64,000 nt of DNA from the NCBI RefSeq assembly GCF_004339245.1, contig NZ_SMGG01000003.1, positions 213,106 to 277,105 on the forward strand, in the 5' to 3' direction. The notes under the pieces were generated by a model, which saw nothing but the letters and a program-made list of their open reading frames with translations, was not told where the DNA came from and made no database searches. This document shows, one piece after another, positions 29,974 through 38,550 of the stretch; within the stretch, counting starts at the first letter, position 1; each line of letters opens with the position of its first letter. The translations under genes were made by a program, and so were the position numbers. The DNA comes from Seleniivibrio woodruffii. Lineage in GTDB: Bacteria; Chrysiogenota; Deferribacteres; Deferribacterales; Geovibrionaceae.

Positions 29974-31026
29974 ATGGCCGACGAAAACAAGACCGAAGAC
30001 CCGACCGGTAAGCGGCTTTCAGATGCCGCTGCCGAAGGGAATATACCTAAAAGCCGTGAACTTGCCACCGCAATAATTCTGCTGGGCGGCGCTATCTTCA
30101 TGCATTTTTACGGCCCTTATTTTATGAAAGGCATGGGAAGGCTGATGCGTGAGATGCTCACCGTCAGAGACCACAACATCACAGTTGACAACCTGATGGC
30201 CATCCTTGTGTTCACGGTCAAAGAGGTCGGAATCATAGTGGCTCCGCTCATGGCACTTCTGCTGATAATATCCATCGCCGCAAACGTGATGCAGGTGGGT
30301 TTTGTTTTCACCCCCAAGGCTCTGGAGCTGAAATGGGACAGAATAAACCCCTTCACAGGCTTCGGCCGCTTCTTTTCAAAAAAGAGTCTGGTGGAGCTTT
30401 TTAAATCGATTTTTAAAATATTCATCATCGGCTGGTTCGCCTATTACATCGTAAAGGGCAAAATGGAGACCATAGTAACCCTCGCCGATGCGGACATAAT
30501 GGACATCATTGAGTTTTTCGGCGAGCTTATGTATGAACTGCTGTGGAAAATAGGCCTCATGACGCTGATAATGGCTCTTCTGGACTACATGTATGTGCGC
30601 TATCAGCACAAGCAGGACCTGAAGATGACCAAACAGGAGGTCAAGGACGAACATAAGCAGATGGAAGGGGATCCGCAGATCAAACAGCGGATACGCAAAG
30701 CTCAGAGAGACCTGGCCCGCCAGAGGATGATGGAGGACGTTCCCAAGGCCGACGTTGTGGTCACAAACCCGACCCACTATGCGGTAGCCCTCCGGTATAA
30801 CATCGGGCAGGACAGAGCACCCATTTGCCTTGCTAAAGGTCAGAGGCTTATGGCGCTTCGCATCCGGGAAGTTGCCAAGGAGAACGGCATACTTATCCAC
30901 GAGGATCCGCCCGTGGCACGCTCACTTTTCAAAACGGTTGACATAGGGGAGGAAATACCCGAAAATCTGTTCAAAGCAGTTGCGGAAATCCTTGCTCTGG
31001 TTGACAAGTTCAAGAACAGACTATAA
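29974..31026 (+). CDS. flhB: Flagellar export apparatus protein FlhB
   Basis: Export-gate membrane protein that switches substrate class from hook to filament. The 350 residues have the N-terminal EDPTGKRLSDAAAEGNIPKS signature, four membrane helices and a cytoplasmic C-domain. The self-cleavage motif NPTH (VVTNPTHYAVALRY) is near residue 265. It starts one base after the fliR stop. A 318-base gap with structured repeats separates it from flhA. Confidence 0.97.
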   Translation: MADENKTEDPTGKRLSDAAAEGNIPKSRELATAIILLGGAIFMHFYGPYFMKGMGRLMREMLTVRDHNITVDNLMAILVFTVKEVGIIVAPLMALLLIISIAANVMQVGFVFTPKALELKWDRINPFTGFGRFFSKKSLVELFKSIFKIFIIGWFAYYIVKGKMETIVTLADADIMDIIEFFGELMYELLWKIGLMTLIMALLDYMYVRYQHKQDLKMTKQEVKDEHKQMEGDPQIKQRIRKAQRDLARQRMMEDVPKADVVVTNPTHYAVALRYNIGQDRAPICLAKGQRLMALRIREVAKENGILIHEDPPVARSLFKTVDIGEEIPENLFKAVAEILALVDKFKNRL

Positions 31027-31041
31027 GAAAATCCACCCCGG

Positions 31042-31062
31042 CCCTCCTTTGACAAAGGAGGG
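31042..31062. repeat. Perfect 9-bp stem-loop after flhB
   Basis: CCCTCCTTT (31042-31050) and AAAGGAGGG (31054-31062) flank GAC. There is no T tract after it, so a terminator is unlikely. It is a C-rich/G-rich palindrome similar in kind to the one at 5690. Confidence 0.6.
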
Positions 31063-31085
31063 GGCGGTTTCAGCATAGCATTTAG

Positions 31086-31335
31086 ACTTGCTGTTTAGAT
31101 GCAAGTTATGCAAGGAAGATTCTGTAAGACGAGCAAAAGCATACGTTTAAGTATGTGTTGCGAGCGAACGGAATATGACGCCGCAGAACGAAGTATATAA
31201 ATCGGCAACACTTGCTGTTTAGATGCAAGCAGCACAAGGAAGGCTCTCCCGAGAGGGCTGCGAGCATACGCACAGGTATGTGAGCAGTTCCGAGGGAAAA
31301 CTGACGCAGTAATGCGCCGCATATAAACAGCAAAA
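31086..31335. repeat. Tandem pair of ~125-bp structured elements between flhB and flhA
   Basis: Two diverged copies, 31086-31209 and 31210-31335, both begin ACTTGCTGTTTAGATGCAAG. Copy 2 has 15-bp terminal inverted repeats (TTGCTGTTTAGATGC at 31212 and GCATATAAACAGCAA at 31319, one mismatch). Copy 1 has a decayed version. Each contains a central hairpin, CATAC-loop-GTATG, topped by a second stem that differs between copies but still pairs: GCAA/TTGC in copy 1 and CTGC/GCAG in copy 2. That is compensatory change. Short open frames across it are not convincing genes. It could be a miniature mobile element or a structured RNA region in the flagellar mRNA. Confidence 0.75.
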
Positions 31336-31344
31336 GGAAGGTAA

Positions 31345-33429
31345 ATGGCAGCAGCTTCTGAATATTTGAACATACTTAAGCAGAAGGAGATCTCGTTCTC
31401 AGTATTCTTCATGGCCATAATCGCCGTGATGATTCTGCCCGTGCCCCCTATTCTGCTCGACCTGCTGCTGACCCTCAGCGTGGCGCTGTCCATCATAATT
31501 CTGATGGTGGCGATACACGCCGACCAGCCCCTTAAGTTTTCAACGTTTCCGACAGTACTTCTGATAGTAACGCTGTTCAGGCTGTCGCTGAACGTTGCAA
31601 CCACAAGGGTTATTCTTCTCCACGGATATGAGGGAGAGGATGCGGCGGGTGAAGTTATCCGTGCTTTCGGACAGTTTGTTATCGGCGGGAACTATGCCGT
31701 CGGTATTATCATATTCCTGATACTTATCATCATCAACTTCATGGTTATCACAAAGGGTTCAACCCGTATCGCCGAAGTTGCAGCCAGATTCACACTGGAC
31801 GCCATGCCCGGAAAGCAGATGTCCATTGATGCCGACCTGAACGCAGGTCTCATAAACGAAGACGAAGCCAGACAGAAGCGTATCGACATCCAGAAGGAGG
31901 CCGACTACTACGGTTCTATGGATGGTGCGAGTAAATTTGTACGGGGCGATGCCGTTGCAGGACTTATCGTTACCGCCATCAACATCATCGCAGGTCTTGC
32001 CATCGGTGTTATCATGGGCGGAATGGAGATTATGGAGGCGGCCGAACGCTACACCATCCTCACCATAGGCGACGGTCTGGTATCTCAGATCCCATCTCTG
32101 ATAATATCCACAGCCGCAGGTCTTATCGTTTCCCGTGCCGGATCAGGCGGCGACCTGTCCAACCAGCTTTACGGTCAGCTTTTCAACAGCGCAAAAGTTA
32201 TGGGAATAACAGGCGGTATCCTGCTGTTCTTCGCTATTATACCCGGCATGCCCAAGATATCGTTCATTCTTCTGGGTGCTCTTTTCATATACCTCTCACG
32301 TCTGAGCAGAGTTCAGACACAGGAGAAAGAAAAAGAGCAGGAAAAGGCCGCAACGGAGAAAGAAAAAGCGCCTGTGGCCGAAGAGGACGAGGTAAAAAGT
32401 CTACTGGAGATGGATATTCTGGAGCTGGAGATCGGATTTGCGCTTATTCCCCTTGTTGATGCGGCGCAGGGCGGAACACTGCTTAACCGTATAAAGGCCA
32501 TTCGCCGTCAGCTCGCTCTGGAGATGGGCTTCATTGTTCCTCCGGTGCGTATCCGTGACAACCTTCAGCTGGATGCCAACGGCTACTCGGTCATGCTGAA
32601 AGGCGTTAAGATAAACAGCGGATTCATTTTCCCCGACAAGTTCCTGATAATGAACCCCGAAGGCAGTGTAGCCAATTTTGACGGAATCCCCACCAAGGAA
32701 CCCGCATACGGACTTGAGGCAAAATGGGTTGATGAACCCGTTAAGGATATGGCGGAGGTTGAGGGATGTACCATTGTCGACCCCTCGACTGTCATAGCAA
32801 CGCATCTCACCGAAATTATAAAGTCCAACGCATATGAACTGCTGGGCAGACAGGAGACTCAGGAACTTCTGGACAAACTGAAAGAGAAATATCCCAAACT
32901 GGTGGACGACGTTGTTCCGGGAATACTCGATCTGGGTACGGTGAACCGTGTGCTTCAGGCACTGCTCAAAGAGCGTGTATCCATCAGAAACCTCCAGACC
33001 ATAATGGAGATTCTGGCCACCTACGGAATGCAGAACAAACATCCCGACTTCCTCACAGAGCGGGTTCGAACCATACTTAAACGTCAGATAACCGAGAGCT
33101 TTGTTGCGGCGGACGGAAAACTGTATGTCTTCACCCTGCCCTCAAAGGTCGAACAGCTTCTTGCGGCCAGCCTCCAGAAAGGCGACGACGGTCAGGAGAT
33201 TGTCATCGACCCGTCTGTTGCGCAAAAAATTCTGTCTGCTATAATCGGCAAGTGCGACCAGTGCGTCGGCAAGGGACTGCCCCCCGTTCTAATCATCTCG
33301 CCGCCCATAAGGCTGCCCATGAGAAGATTTGTTGAAAAGTTTGTACACAACATCAATATTATGTCCCATAATGAGATAAGCGACAGCGTAAGGATCGAGA
33401 GCCTCGGAATGCTGGAGATTGAAATATGA
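31345..33429 (+). CDS. flhA: Flagellar export apparatus protein FlhA
   Basis: Central export-gate protein of 694 residues. The N-terminal membrane domain has about eight helices and the FHIPEP-type region (FPTVLLIVTLFRLSLNVATTR, GNYAVGIIIFLILIIINFMV, FTLDAMPGKQMSIDADLNAG). A charged linker follows (about 325-350), then the cytoplasmic domain that docks chaperone-substrate complexes. An AGGAAGG site immediately after the repeat elements precedes the ATG. It overlaps flhF by four bases. Confidence 0.98.
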   Translation: MAAASEYLNILKQKEISFSVFFMAIIAVMILPVPPILLDLLLTLSVALSIIILMVAIHADQPLKFSTFPTVLLIVTLFRLSLNVATTRVILLHGYEGEDAAGEVIRAFGQFVIGGNYAVGIIIFLILIIINFMVITKGSTRIAEVAARFTLDAMPGKQMSIDADLNAGLINEDEARQKRIDIQKEADYYGSMDGASKFVRGDAVAGLIVTAINIIAGLAIGVIMGGMEIMEAAERYTILTIGDGLVSQIPSLIISTAAGLIVSRAGSGGDLSNQLYGQLFNSAKVMGITGGILLFFAIIPGMPKISFILLGALFIYLSRLSRVQTQEKEKEQEKAATEKEKAPVAEEDEVKSLLEMDILELEIGFALIPLVDAAQGGTLLNRIKAIRRQLALEMGFIVPPVRIRDNLQLDANGYSVMLKGVKINSGFIFPDKFLIMNPEGSVANFDGIPTKEPAYGLEAKWVDEPVKDMAEVEGCTIVDPSTVIATHLTEIIKSNAYELLGRQETQELLDKLKEKYPKLVDDVVPGILDLGTVNRVLQALLKERVSIRNLQTIMEILATYGMQNKHPDFLTERVRTILKRQITESFVAADGKLYVFTLPSKVEQLLAASLQKGDDGQEIVIDPSVAQKILSAIIGKCDQCVGKGLPPVLIISPPIRLPMRRFVEKFVHNINIMSHNEISDSVRIESLGMLEIEI

Positions 33430-34664
33430 GGATAAAGAAGTACGAAGTCTTCGATATGAAAGAGGCCATGAAACTCATAAAGGAAGAGCTGGGGCCGGAA
33501 GCCATGATCCTCTCCACCCGCAAGGTGGTGAAGAACAACAGCTTCGGTCTTTTCTCGCGCCCTATCATAGAGGTGACTGTCGGAATAGAGGATGACGAAA
33601 GGGTTATCAGCGCAAGGAAGACGGTGGGAAAGACCGTTGTTCAGGACGATCCCTTCGCAAAGACCTACAAGCCTCAGTTCCGCCCGGCAACCGCACCCTC
33701 TGCTTCACCTGCCGCTCCCGAAAGGTCGGAGACGGACAGGATTTCCGAAGTTATAAACGCTCTGGGGCTTAACCGCTTTGAAGGGCTTATAAACGATATA
33801 TCCGAGATTAAAAGACAGATGATGGAGATCAAATCCGGCATGAAGGAGAACTTTGTGGTGGATCTGGCTCAGCCCGTTCTGGAATTTTACAACATACTGC
33901 TGAAAAACGGCGTGGATGACGACATAGCCTACAAGTTTCTTAAGAAAATAGAGAAGCGTGCGGCGGCGGGACTCACCCGCAATCAGGTAAAAAACCTCTC
34001 CGTTCAGCTTCTGGGCGACCTTGTGCCGCTGGAAAAGGACTATTTCTCAAGCCTTAAGCAGAAGGTGCTTGCTCTTGTCGGCCCCACAGGCGTTGGCAAG
34101 ACCACAACCATAGCAAAAATAGCGGCAAACCTGAGCCTTCAGCTTAAAAAGTCCGTCGCACTCATAACCATAGACAATTTCCGTATCGGAGCCGTTGAAC
34201 AGCTCAAGAACTATGCGGAGATAGTCAGCATACCCCTGCGGGTGGCATCGTCCCCCAATGAGCTTGAAAAGATAATCTACGAATGCAAGGATTTTGAATA
34301 CGTTTTCATCGATTCAATGGGCAGAAGCCAGTTCGACAACGAACAGATAGGCGACCTGCGGAAATTCCTTGAGGTCAGCCCGCTGATAAAGGTTGCGCTG
34401 GTGCTCTCAATGAGCTGCAACCATCAGGAGCTTTCGGATACCTTCGACAGATATTCGAAGCTGATGCCTGAGTACACGATCTTCACAAAGCTGGACGAAA
34501 CCAAATATTTCGGCCCGCTGATAAACCTTCCCATAAAAAAGAAGACACCTATTATGCTTTTATCTAAAGGACAAAATGTACCGGACGACATGGAGATACC
34601 TGATGGCAGGAAAATTGCTTCTCAGGTGCTCAGAGAGATACCGTCCCTATGGAGCGATAAATGA
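33426..34664 (+). CDS. flhF: Flagellar SRP-family GTPase FlhF
   Basis: Places and numbers polar flagella. The 412 residues have a variable basic N-domain (MRIKKYEVFDMKEAMKLIKEE), a Pro/Ala linker, and the NG GTPase domain with GPTGVGKTTTIAKIAANLSL near residue 220, DNFRIGAVEQLKNYA, DSMGRSQFD and TKLDET. It overlaps flhA and fleN by four bases each, so the three are translationally coupled. Confidence 0.97.
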   Translation: MRIKKYEVFDMKEAMKLIKEELGPEAMILSTRKVVKNNSFGLFSRPIIEVTVGIEDDERVISARKTVGKTVVQDDPFAKTYKPQFRPATAPSASPAAPERSETDRISEVINALGLNRFEGLINDISEIKRQMMEIKSGMKENFVVDLAQPVLEFYNILLKNGVDDDIAYKFLKKIEKRAAAGLTRNQVKNLSVQLLGDLVPLEKDYFSSLKQKVLALVGPTGVGKTTTIAKIAANLSLQLKKSVALITIDNFRIGAVEQLKNYAEIVSIPLRVASSPNELEKIIYECKDFEYVFIDSMGRSQFDNEQIGDLRKFLEVSPLIKVALVLSMSCNHQELSDTFDRYSKLMPEYTIFTKLDETKYFGPLINLPIKKKTPIMLLSKGQNVPDDMEIPDGRKIASQVLREIPSLWSDK

Positions 34665-35506
34665 CGGATCAGGCACACAGCCTGCGAAAGAAAGCATGGG
34701 AGCAGAACAGAAAGGCAACGTACCTCTCTATATCCAGCGGAAAAGGGGGAGTCGGCAAGACAAATTTTGCCGTTAACCTCGCATGTCTGCTGGCTCAGCT
34801 AGGCAAAAAAGTCCTTGTTTTCGACGCAGATCTCGGACTGGCCAACGTTGACATTCTGCTCAATATCAGTGTTTCAGCCTCTATCAGAAAGTATCTGACG
34901 GGGGAGGTTGCTCTTAACGAGATCATAAAGCGCAATGTTTACGGCGTGGATGTGATTCCCGCCTCAAGCGGCTTTGTGGAGCTTTCGAATCTGTCGGAAC
35001 AGGAGCACGACAAGCTTCTGGATATTTTCGTTCTGCTTGACGGACAGTATGACTTCATTCTGTTCGACACAGGTGCGGGTATCTCCGAAAACGTGATAAG
35101 GTTCACCTCCATTGCGGACATGGTCATCGTGCTGACAGTACCCGAACCAACCGCAATAACCGACGCATACGCTTTTATGAAGGTCGTTCATTTTCAGTAC
35201 GGCATTCAGGAGATCCACTTTGTTCTCAACAGGGTGGACGATGTCGCAGGGGTTAAGGGGATTTTTGAGAGCATGAAAAACGTCGCTCAGAAGTTCCTGA
35301 ACGTGGAGCTTTCGCTGCTGGGATATCTGCGGGAGGACAAGACACTTATAAAGTCTGTCAAAAGCCAGAAACCCATATGCATACTCGCTCCCACCTCACC
35401 CTATGTCAAAGACCTTCTGCCCATCGCAAAGAAAATAACAGGGCAGTTGGACATCGAGCTGAAAAAACAGAATCTCTACGAGAAGCTGAAAGGCGTATTC
35501 AGGTGA
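34661..35506 (+). CDS. fleN: Flagellar number regulator FleN/FlhG (MinD-like ATPase)
   Basis: Partner of FlhF that limits flagellar number. The 281 residues have a deviant Walker A ISSGKGGVGKTNFAVNLACL near residue 27, VLVFDADLGLANVDILL and the FDTGAGIS switch region. The C-terminal amphipathic stretch is ELKKQNLYEKLKGVF. An N-terminal HSLRKKAWEQNRK segment corresponds to the activator motif region that stimulates FlhF in relatives (inferred). It overlaps flhF by four bases. Confidence 0.95.
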   Translation: MTDQAHSLRKKAWEQNRKATYLSISSGKGGVGKTNFAVNLACLLAQLGKKVLVFDADLGLANVDILLNISVSASIRKYLTGEVALNEIIKRNVYGVDVIPASSGFVELSNLSEQEHDKLLDIFVLLDGQYDFILFDTGAGISENVIRFTSIADMVIVLTVPEPTAITDAYAFMKVVHFQYGIQEIHFVLNRVDDVAGVKGIFESMKNVAQKFLNVELSLLGYLREDKTLIKSVKSQKPICILAPTSPYVKDLLPIAKKITGQLDIELKKQNLYEKLKGVFR

Positions 35507-35528
35507 GCCGGATCATACGGAGGACGGT

Positions 35529-35732
35529 ATGAATCTATCTTACAGAGAAATGGCATTGCTTTTGTCTTCAACGGTGTTCATCACCTCATTTGTGGTGAAA
35601 TTCATAATTTTTGATGTAAAATTGACTTATATGATAAGGGACATTATAATGTTCTTTGCGATTTACATGATTGCAAAGAGTCTGTTCTTTATGATAGACC
35701 GGATACTAATTAACTTCAGGAAGATAATGTGA
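35529..35732 (+). CDS. Small two-helix membrane protein between fleN and fliA
   Basis: A 67-residue protein with hydrophobic segments at about 8-28 and 36-56, starting MNLSYREMALLLSS behind a clear GGAGG site. Its last codon and stop overlap the fliA GTG start (ATGTGA), so expression of fliA is probably coupled to it. I do not recognise a family. Its place in the operon argues for a flagellar or membrane-tethering role. Confidence 0.7.
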   Translation: MNLSYREMALLLSSTVFITSFVVKFIIFDVKLTYMIRDIIMFFAIYMIAKSLFFMIDRILINFRKIM

Positions 35733-36466
35733 CGCCATACGAGTCTGCATCCGGCAACAAATTCAGCAGAGAAGAGAAGGACCAGATAATTTCGGAGTTC
35801 ATGCCGAGAATCAAGTCGTGGGTTCTCCGGATCAGCACAACTCTTCCTGACAGCGTGGATGTTGACGACCTCTATTCCTCCGCCTGTCTGGGGCTCATAG
35901 AGTCTCTGGAAAGGTTTGACAAAGACAGAAACGTAAATTTCTATACATACGGCGAAAGGCGTATCAAAGGAGCTATCCTTGATACCCTGCGCAACCTCGA
36001 TTTCCTCCCCAGAAACGTGCGCACAAGGCTGAAACAGCTTGAAAGGCACATGGAAAGCCACTACAGACACTCCGGAACTAAGCCCAGTGTGGAGGATATC
36101 GTTAAAAACAGCGACTTCACCGAAACCGAGGTGCACAGGCTTCAGGAGCTTATGGAAAACGACAAGCTCTTAAGTCTCGACGAATCCATAGGTCCTGACG
36201 GCGAAAGCACGATGGTGGATTTCATCCGCTTCGCAGGCCTGACCCCCGAAGACGAAACAGTGCGCAACAGGCTGGTGGACAAACTGGCCGAAGAGATAGA
36301 CGCACTCAATGAAAAAGAGAAATATGTGGTCTCTCTGTATTATTATGAGGAGCTCACTATGAAGGAGATAGCTGAGGTTCTCGGCATCACCGAATCCCGT
36401 GTGTCGCAGATCCACTCTGCGGCGGCGGCCAAACTTCAGAAGAGACTGAGGGAGTTTTATGAATAG
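35729..36466 (+). CDS. fliA: Flagellar sigma factor sigma-28
   Basis: Sigma-70-family factor of 245 residues that directs late flagellar and chemotaxis genes. Regions 2 (VDDLYSSACLGLIESLERFD, FYTYGERRIKGAILDTLR), 3 (RHMESHYRHSGTKPSVED) and 4 (YYYEELTMKEIAEVLGITES) are all visible. The start is a GTG at 35729 with AGGAAG upstream. The end overlaps cheB by eight bases. No anti-sigma FlgM is seen in the window. Confidence 0.97.
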   Translation: MTPYESASGNKFSREEKDQIISEFMPRIKSWVLRISTTLPDSVDVDDLYSSACLGLIESLERFDKDRNVNFYTYGERRIKGAILDTLRNLDFLPRNVRTRLKQLERHMESHYRHSGTKPSVEDIVKNSDFTETEVHRLQELMENDKLLSLDESIGPDGESTMVDFIRFAGLTPEDETVRNRLVDKLAEEIDALNEKEKYVVSLYYYEELTMKEIAEVLGITESRVSQIHSAAAAKLQKRLREFYE

Positions 36467-37529
36467 AATCACTGTGCTTGTTGTTGATGATTCGGCCTTC
36501 ATGCGTAAGGCCATTGAAGGCATGCTCGCCAAAGACCCGGACATTCAGGTGGTTGGCACAGCCAGCAACGGCATCGAAGCAATAGAAAAAGTTAAAACAC
36601 TGAAGCCCGACGTGGTCACTCTGGACATCGAGATGCCCAGAATGGACGGACTCACCGCCCTTGAAAAGATAATGGCTGAGAACCCTCTTCCCGTTATCAT
36701 GGTCAGCTCGCTCACCACAGAGGGAGCGGAAGCGACCCTGCGCGCCCTGGATCTGGGTGCGGTGGACTTTATTCCCAAAGATAAATCTTTTGCCAGCTTC
36801 GGCGTACTCAAGATAGAAGACGACCTGCGTGAGAAGATAAAAAACTTCGGCAGAAGAAAGGCTTTCTTCGCCCGCACCGTCAGAAAGCCCATAGCCCCCT
36901 CGGGCATTGCTGCTCCGGCCGCACCGCTGATCACCAGAGCGGCGCCCAAAATAACCTCTAAAAAGAAACTGGTCATAATAGGCACATCAACCGGCGGCCC
37001 CCAGTCTCTGCAAAAGGTTATTCCCATGCTTCCTGCGGATCTCGGCGTTCCTGTGCTGGTGGTTCAGCACATGCCCCCCAACTTCACAAAATCCCTCGCC
37101 CAGAGACTCGACTCTCTCAGCAAGGTGCACGTTGTGGAGGCGCAGGGCAAGGAACAGCTGGAACCCAACACTGTGTACATCGCCAAAGGCGGCATACACC
37201 TGAAACTTAAAAAAATGGGAGTCCATTATTATACTGAATTAAGCCCCGAACCTGCAAACTCGCTCCACATACCCAGTGTCGATGTCACTGCCGCATCCGT
37301 GGCCGAAAACATCGGAAGGGATGCGCTGGGGGTTATCATGACAGGAATGGGCTCAGACGGAATGAAAGGACTTCAGCTGCTTAAGCTGAAAGGCGGAAAC
37401 GTAATAGCCCAGAACGAAGCTTCCTGCGTGGTCTACGGCATGCCCAGAGCGGTTGTCGAGGCAAACATTCATGACGAGGTCGTTCCGCTGGACGAAATCT
37501 ACCAGCGCATAGTGGCATACTGCAAGTGA
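36459..37529 (+). CDS. cheB: Chemotaxis response regulator / receptor methylesterase CheB
   Basis: Removes methyl groups from chemoreceptors when phosphorylated. The 356 residues have a receiver domain (VVDDSAFMRK, phospho-acceptor in LDIEMPRMDG) and a Pro/Ala linker. The esterase domain has the serine in GTSTGGPQSLQ, histidine in VQHMPPNFTKSLAQRLD and aspartate in MTGMGSDGMKG. cheR lies 11 kb downstream in the same block. Confidence 0.97.
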   Translation: MNRITVLVVDDSAFMRKAIEGMLAKDPDIQVVGTASNGIEAIEKVKTLKPDVVTLDIEMPRMDGLTALEKIMAENPLPVIMVSSLTTEGAEATLRALDLGAVDFIPKDKSFASFGVLKIEDDLREKIKNFGRRKAFFARTVRKPIAPSGIAAPAAPLITRAAPKITSKKKLVIIGTSTGGPQSLQKVIPMLPADLGVPVLVVQHMPPNFTKSLAQRLDSLSKVHVVEAQGKEQLEPNTVYIAKGGIHLKLKKMGVHYYTELSPEPANSLHIPSVDVTAASVAENIGRDALGVIMTGMGSDGMKGLQLLKLKGGNVIAQNEASCVVYGMPRAVVEANIHDEVVPLDEIYQRIVAYCK

Positions 37530-37539
37530 AGGGTGATTA

Positions 37540-38550
37540 ATGGCGGATATTCTTAGTCAGGAGGAGATTGACGCCCTGTTGTCCACAGTATCGACAGACG
37601 ACGAGATGTCGGATGATACTGTTGAACAGTTGGACTTCGTCCCCAAGAAAATATCCGTATACGACTTCCGCAGACCCGACCGGGTCAGCAAGGAACAGTT
37701 GCGCTCAATACGCAACCTCCACGATAAATTCGCCAGAAACTTCTCTTCCACGCTCTCAAACTACCTGAGAACCATAACGGACATTACCCTTACATCCGTT
37801 GACCAGATGACCTACGGCGAGTTCCTTATGTCGCTGCCCGACCCCACCAGCTTCAACATCATCAGCATGATACCCATGGAGGGAAACACAGTCCTTGAGA
37901 TCAACCCCTCTCTGGTTTTCCCCATAGTTGACAAACTGCTGGGAGGAACAGGCAAGCCCCTTTTCAACACAAGGGAACTGACCACCCTTGAACAGCATAT
38001 CATGGACGGAATCCTTAGCCTCATACTGAAAGACCTTGAAGAGGTCTGGAGGCAGATCATCCCCAATATAAGAATGAAGAAGGAACTGTCGGAAAACAGC
38101 CCCCACATCATTCAGATCGTTTCCCAGAACGAGGTCGTCATTCTGGTGGTGTTCGAGGTCAAGTTCGGCGAGGTGCTGGGCATGATGAACCTCTGCATCC
38201 CCGCAATCGTTCTTGAGCCGGTACTGGGCAAAATAAGCTCCACCGACTGGCTGATAGGCTCCAAGAAAGGAGCTGTCGGCGACAACGAGCACGAAATTCT
38301 TGGCATCCTGAACGACACCGAAATAAGCACAAACGTATACATGGGTCACAGCAAACTGAGCATTGAGGATATCCTTGAGCTTTCCAAAGGGGATCTCATC
38401 ATGTTCAAGGTAAAAAGCGAAAAGCCCTGCGAGATTTTCCTGAACAACAAAAAGAAATTCATGGGAACCGTGGGCACCCTCGGGGTTAAGAAGGCTGTGA
38501 AAATTACCGAATTTTTAACGGAGAACAACGATGAAAACACCGCTGAGTGA
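37540..38550 (+). CDS. fliM: Flagellar motor switch protein FliM
   Basis: C-ring switch protein of 336 residues. The N-terminal CheY-P binding peptide (DILSQEEIDALLST) is intact, followed by the CheC-like middle domain and the C-terminal SpoA domain. It precedes the fliN gene, which begins 20 bases inside the fliM end. Confidence 0.97.
   Translation: MADILSQEEIDALLSTVSTDDEMSDDTVEQLDFVPKKISVYDFRRPDRVSKEQLRSIRNLHDKFARNFSSTLSNYLRTITDITLTSVDQMTYGEFLMSLPDPTSFNIISMIPMEGNTVLEINPSLVFPIVDKLLGGTGKPLFNTRELTTLEQHIMDGILSLILKDLEEVWRQIIPNIRMKKELSENSPHIIQIVSQNEVVILVVFEVKFGEVLGMMNLCIPAIVLEPVLGKISSTDWLIGSKKGAVGDNEHEILGILNDTEISTNVYMGHSKLSIEDILELSKGDLIMFKVKSEKPCEIFLNNKKKFMGTVGTLGVKKAVKITEFLTENNDENTAE

Noticed and set aside
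31095-31604. Minus-strand open frames across the flhB-flhA repeats
   Set aside because: They follow the repeat structure and run into antisense flhA; the peptide looks like repeat-derived translation rather than a gene.
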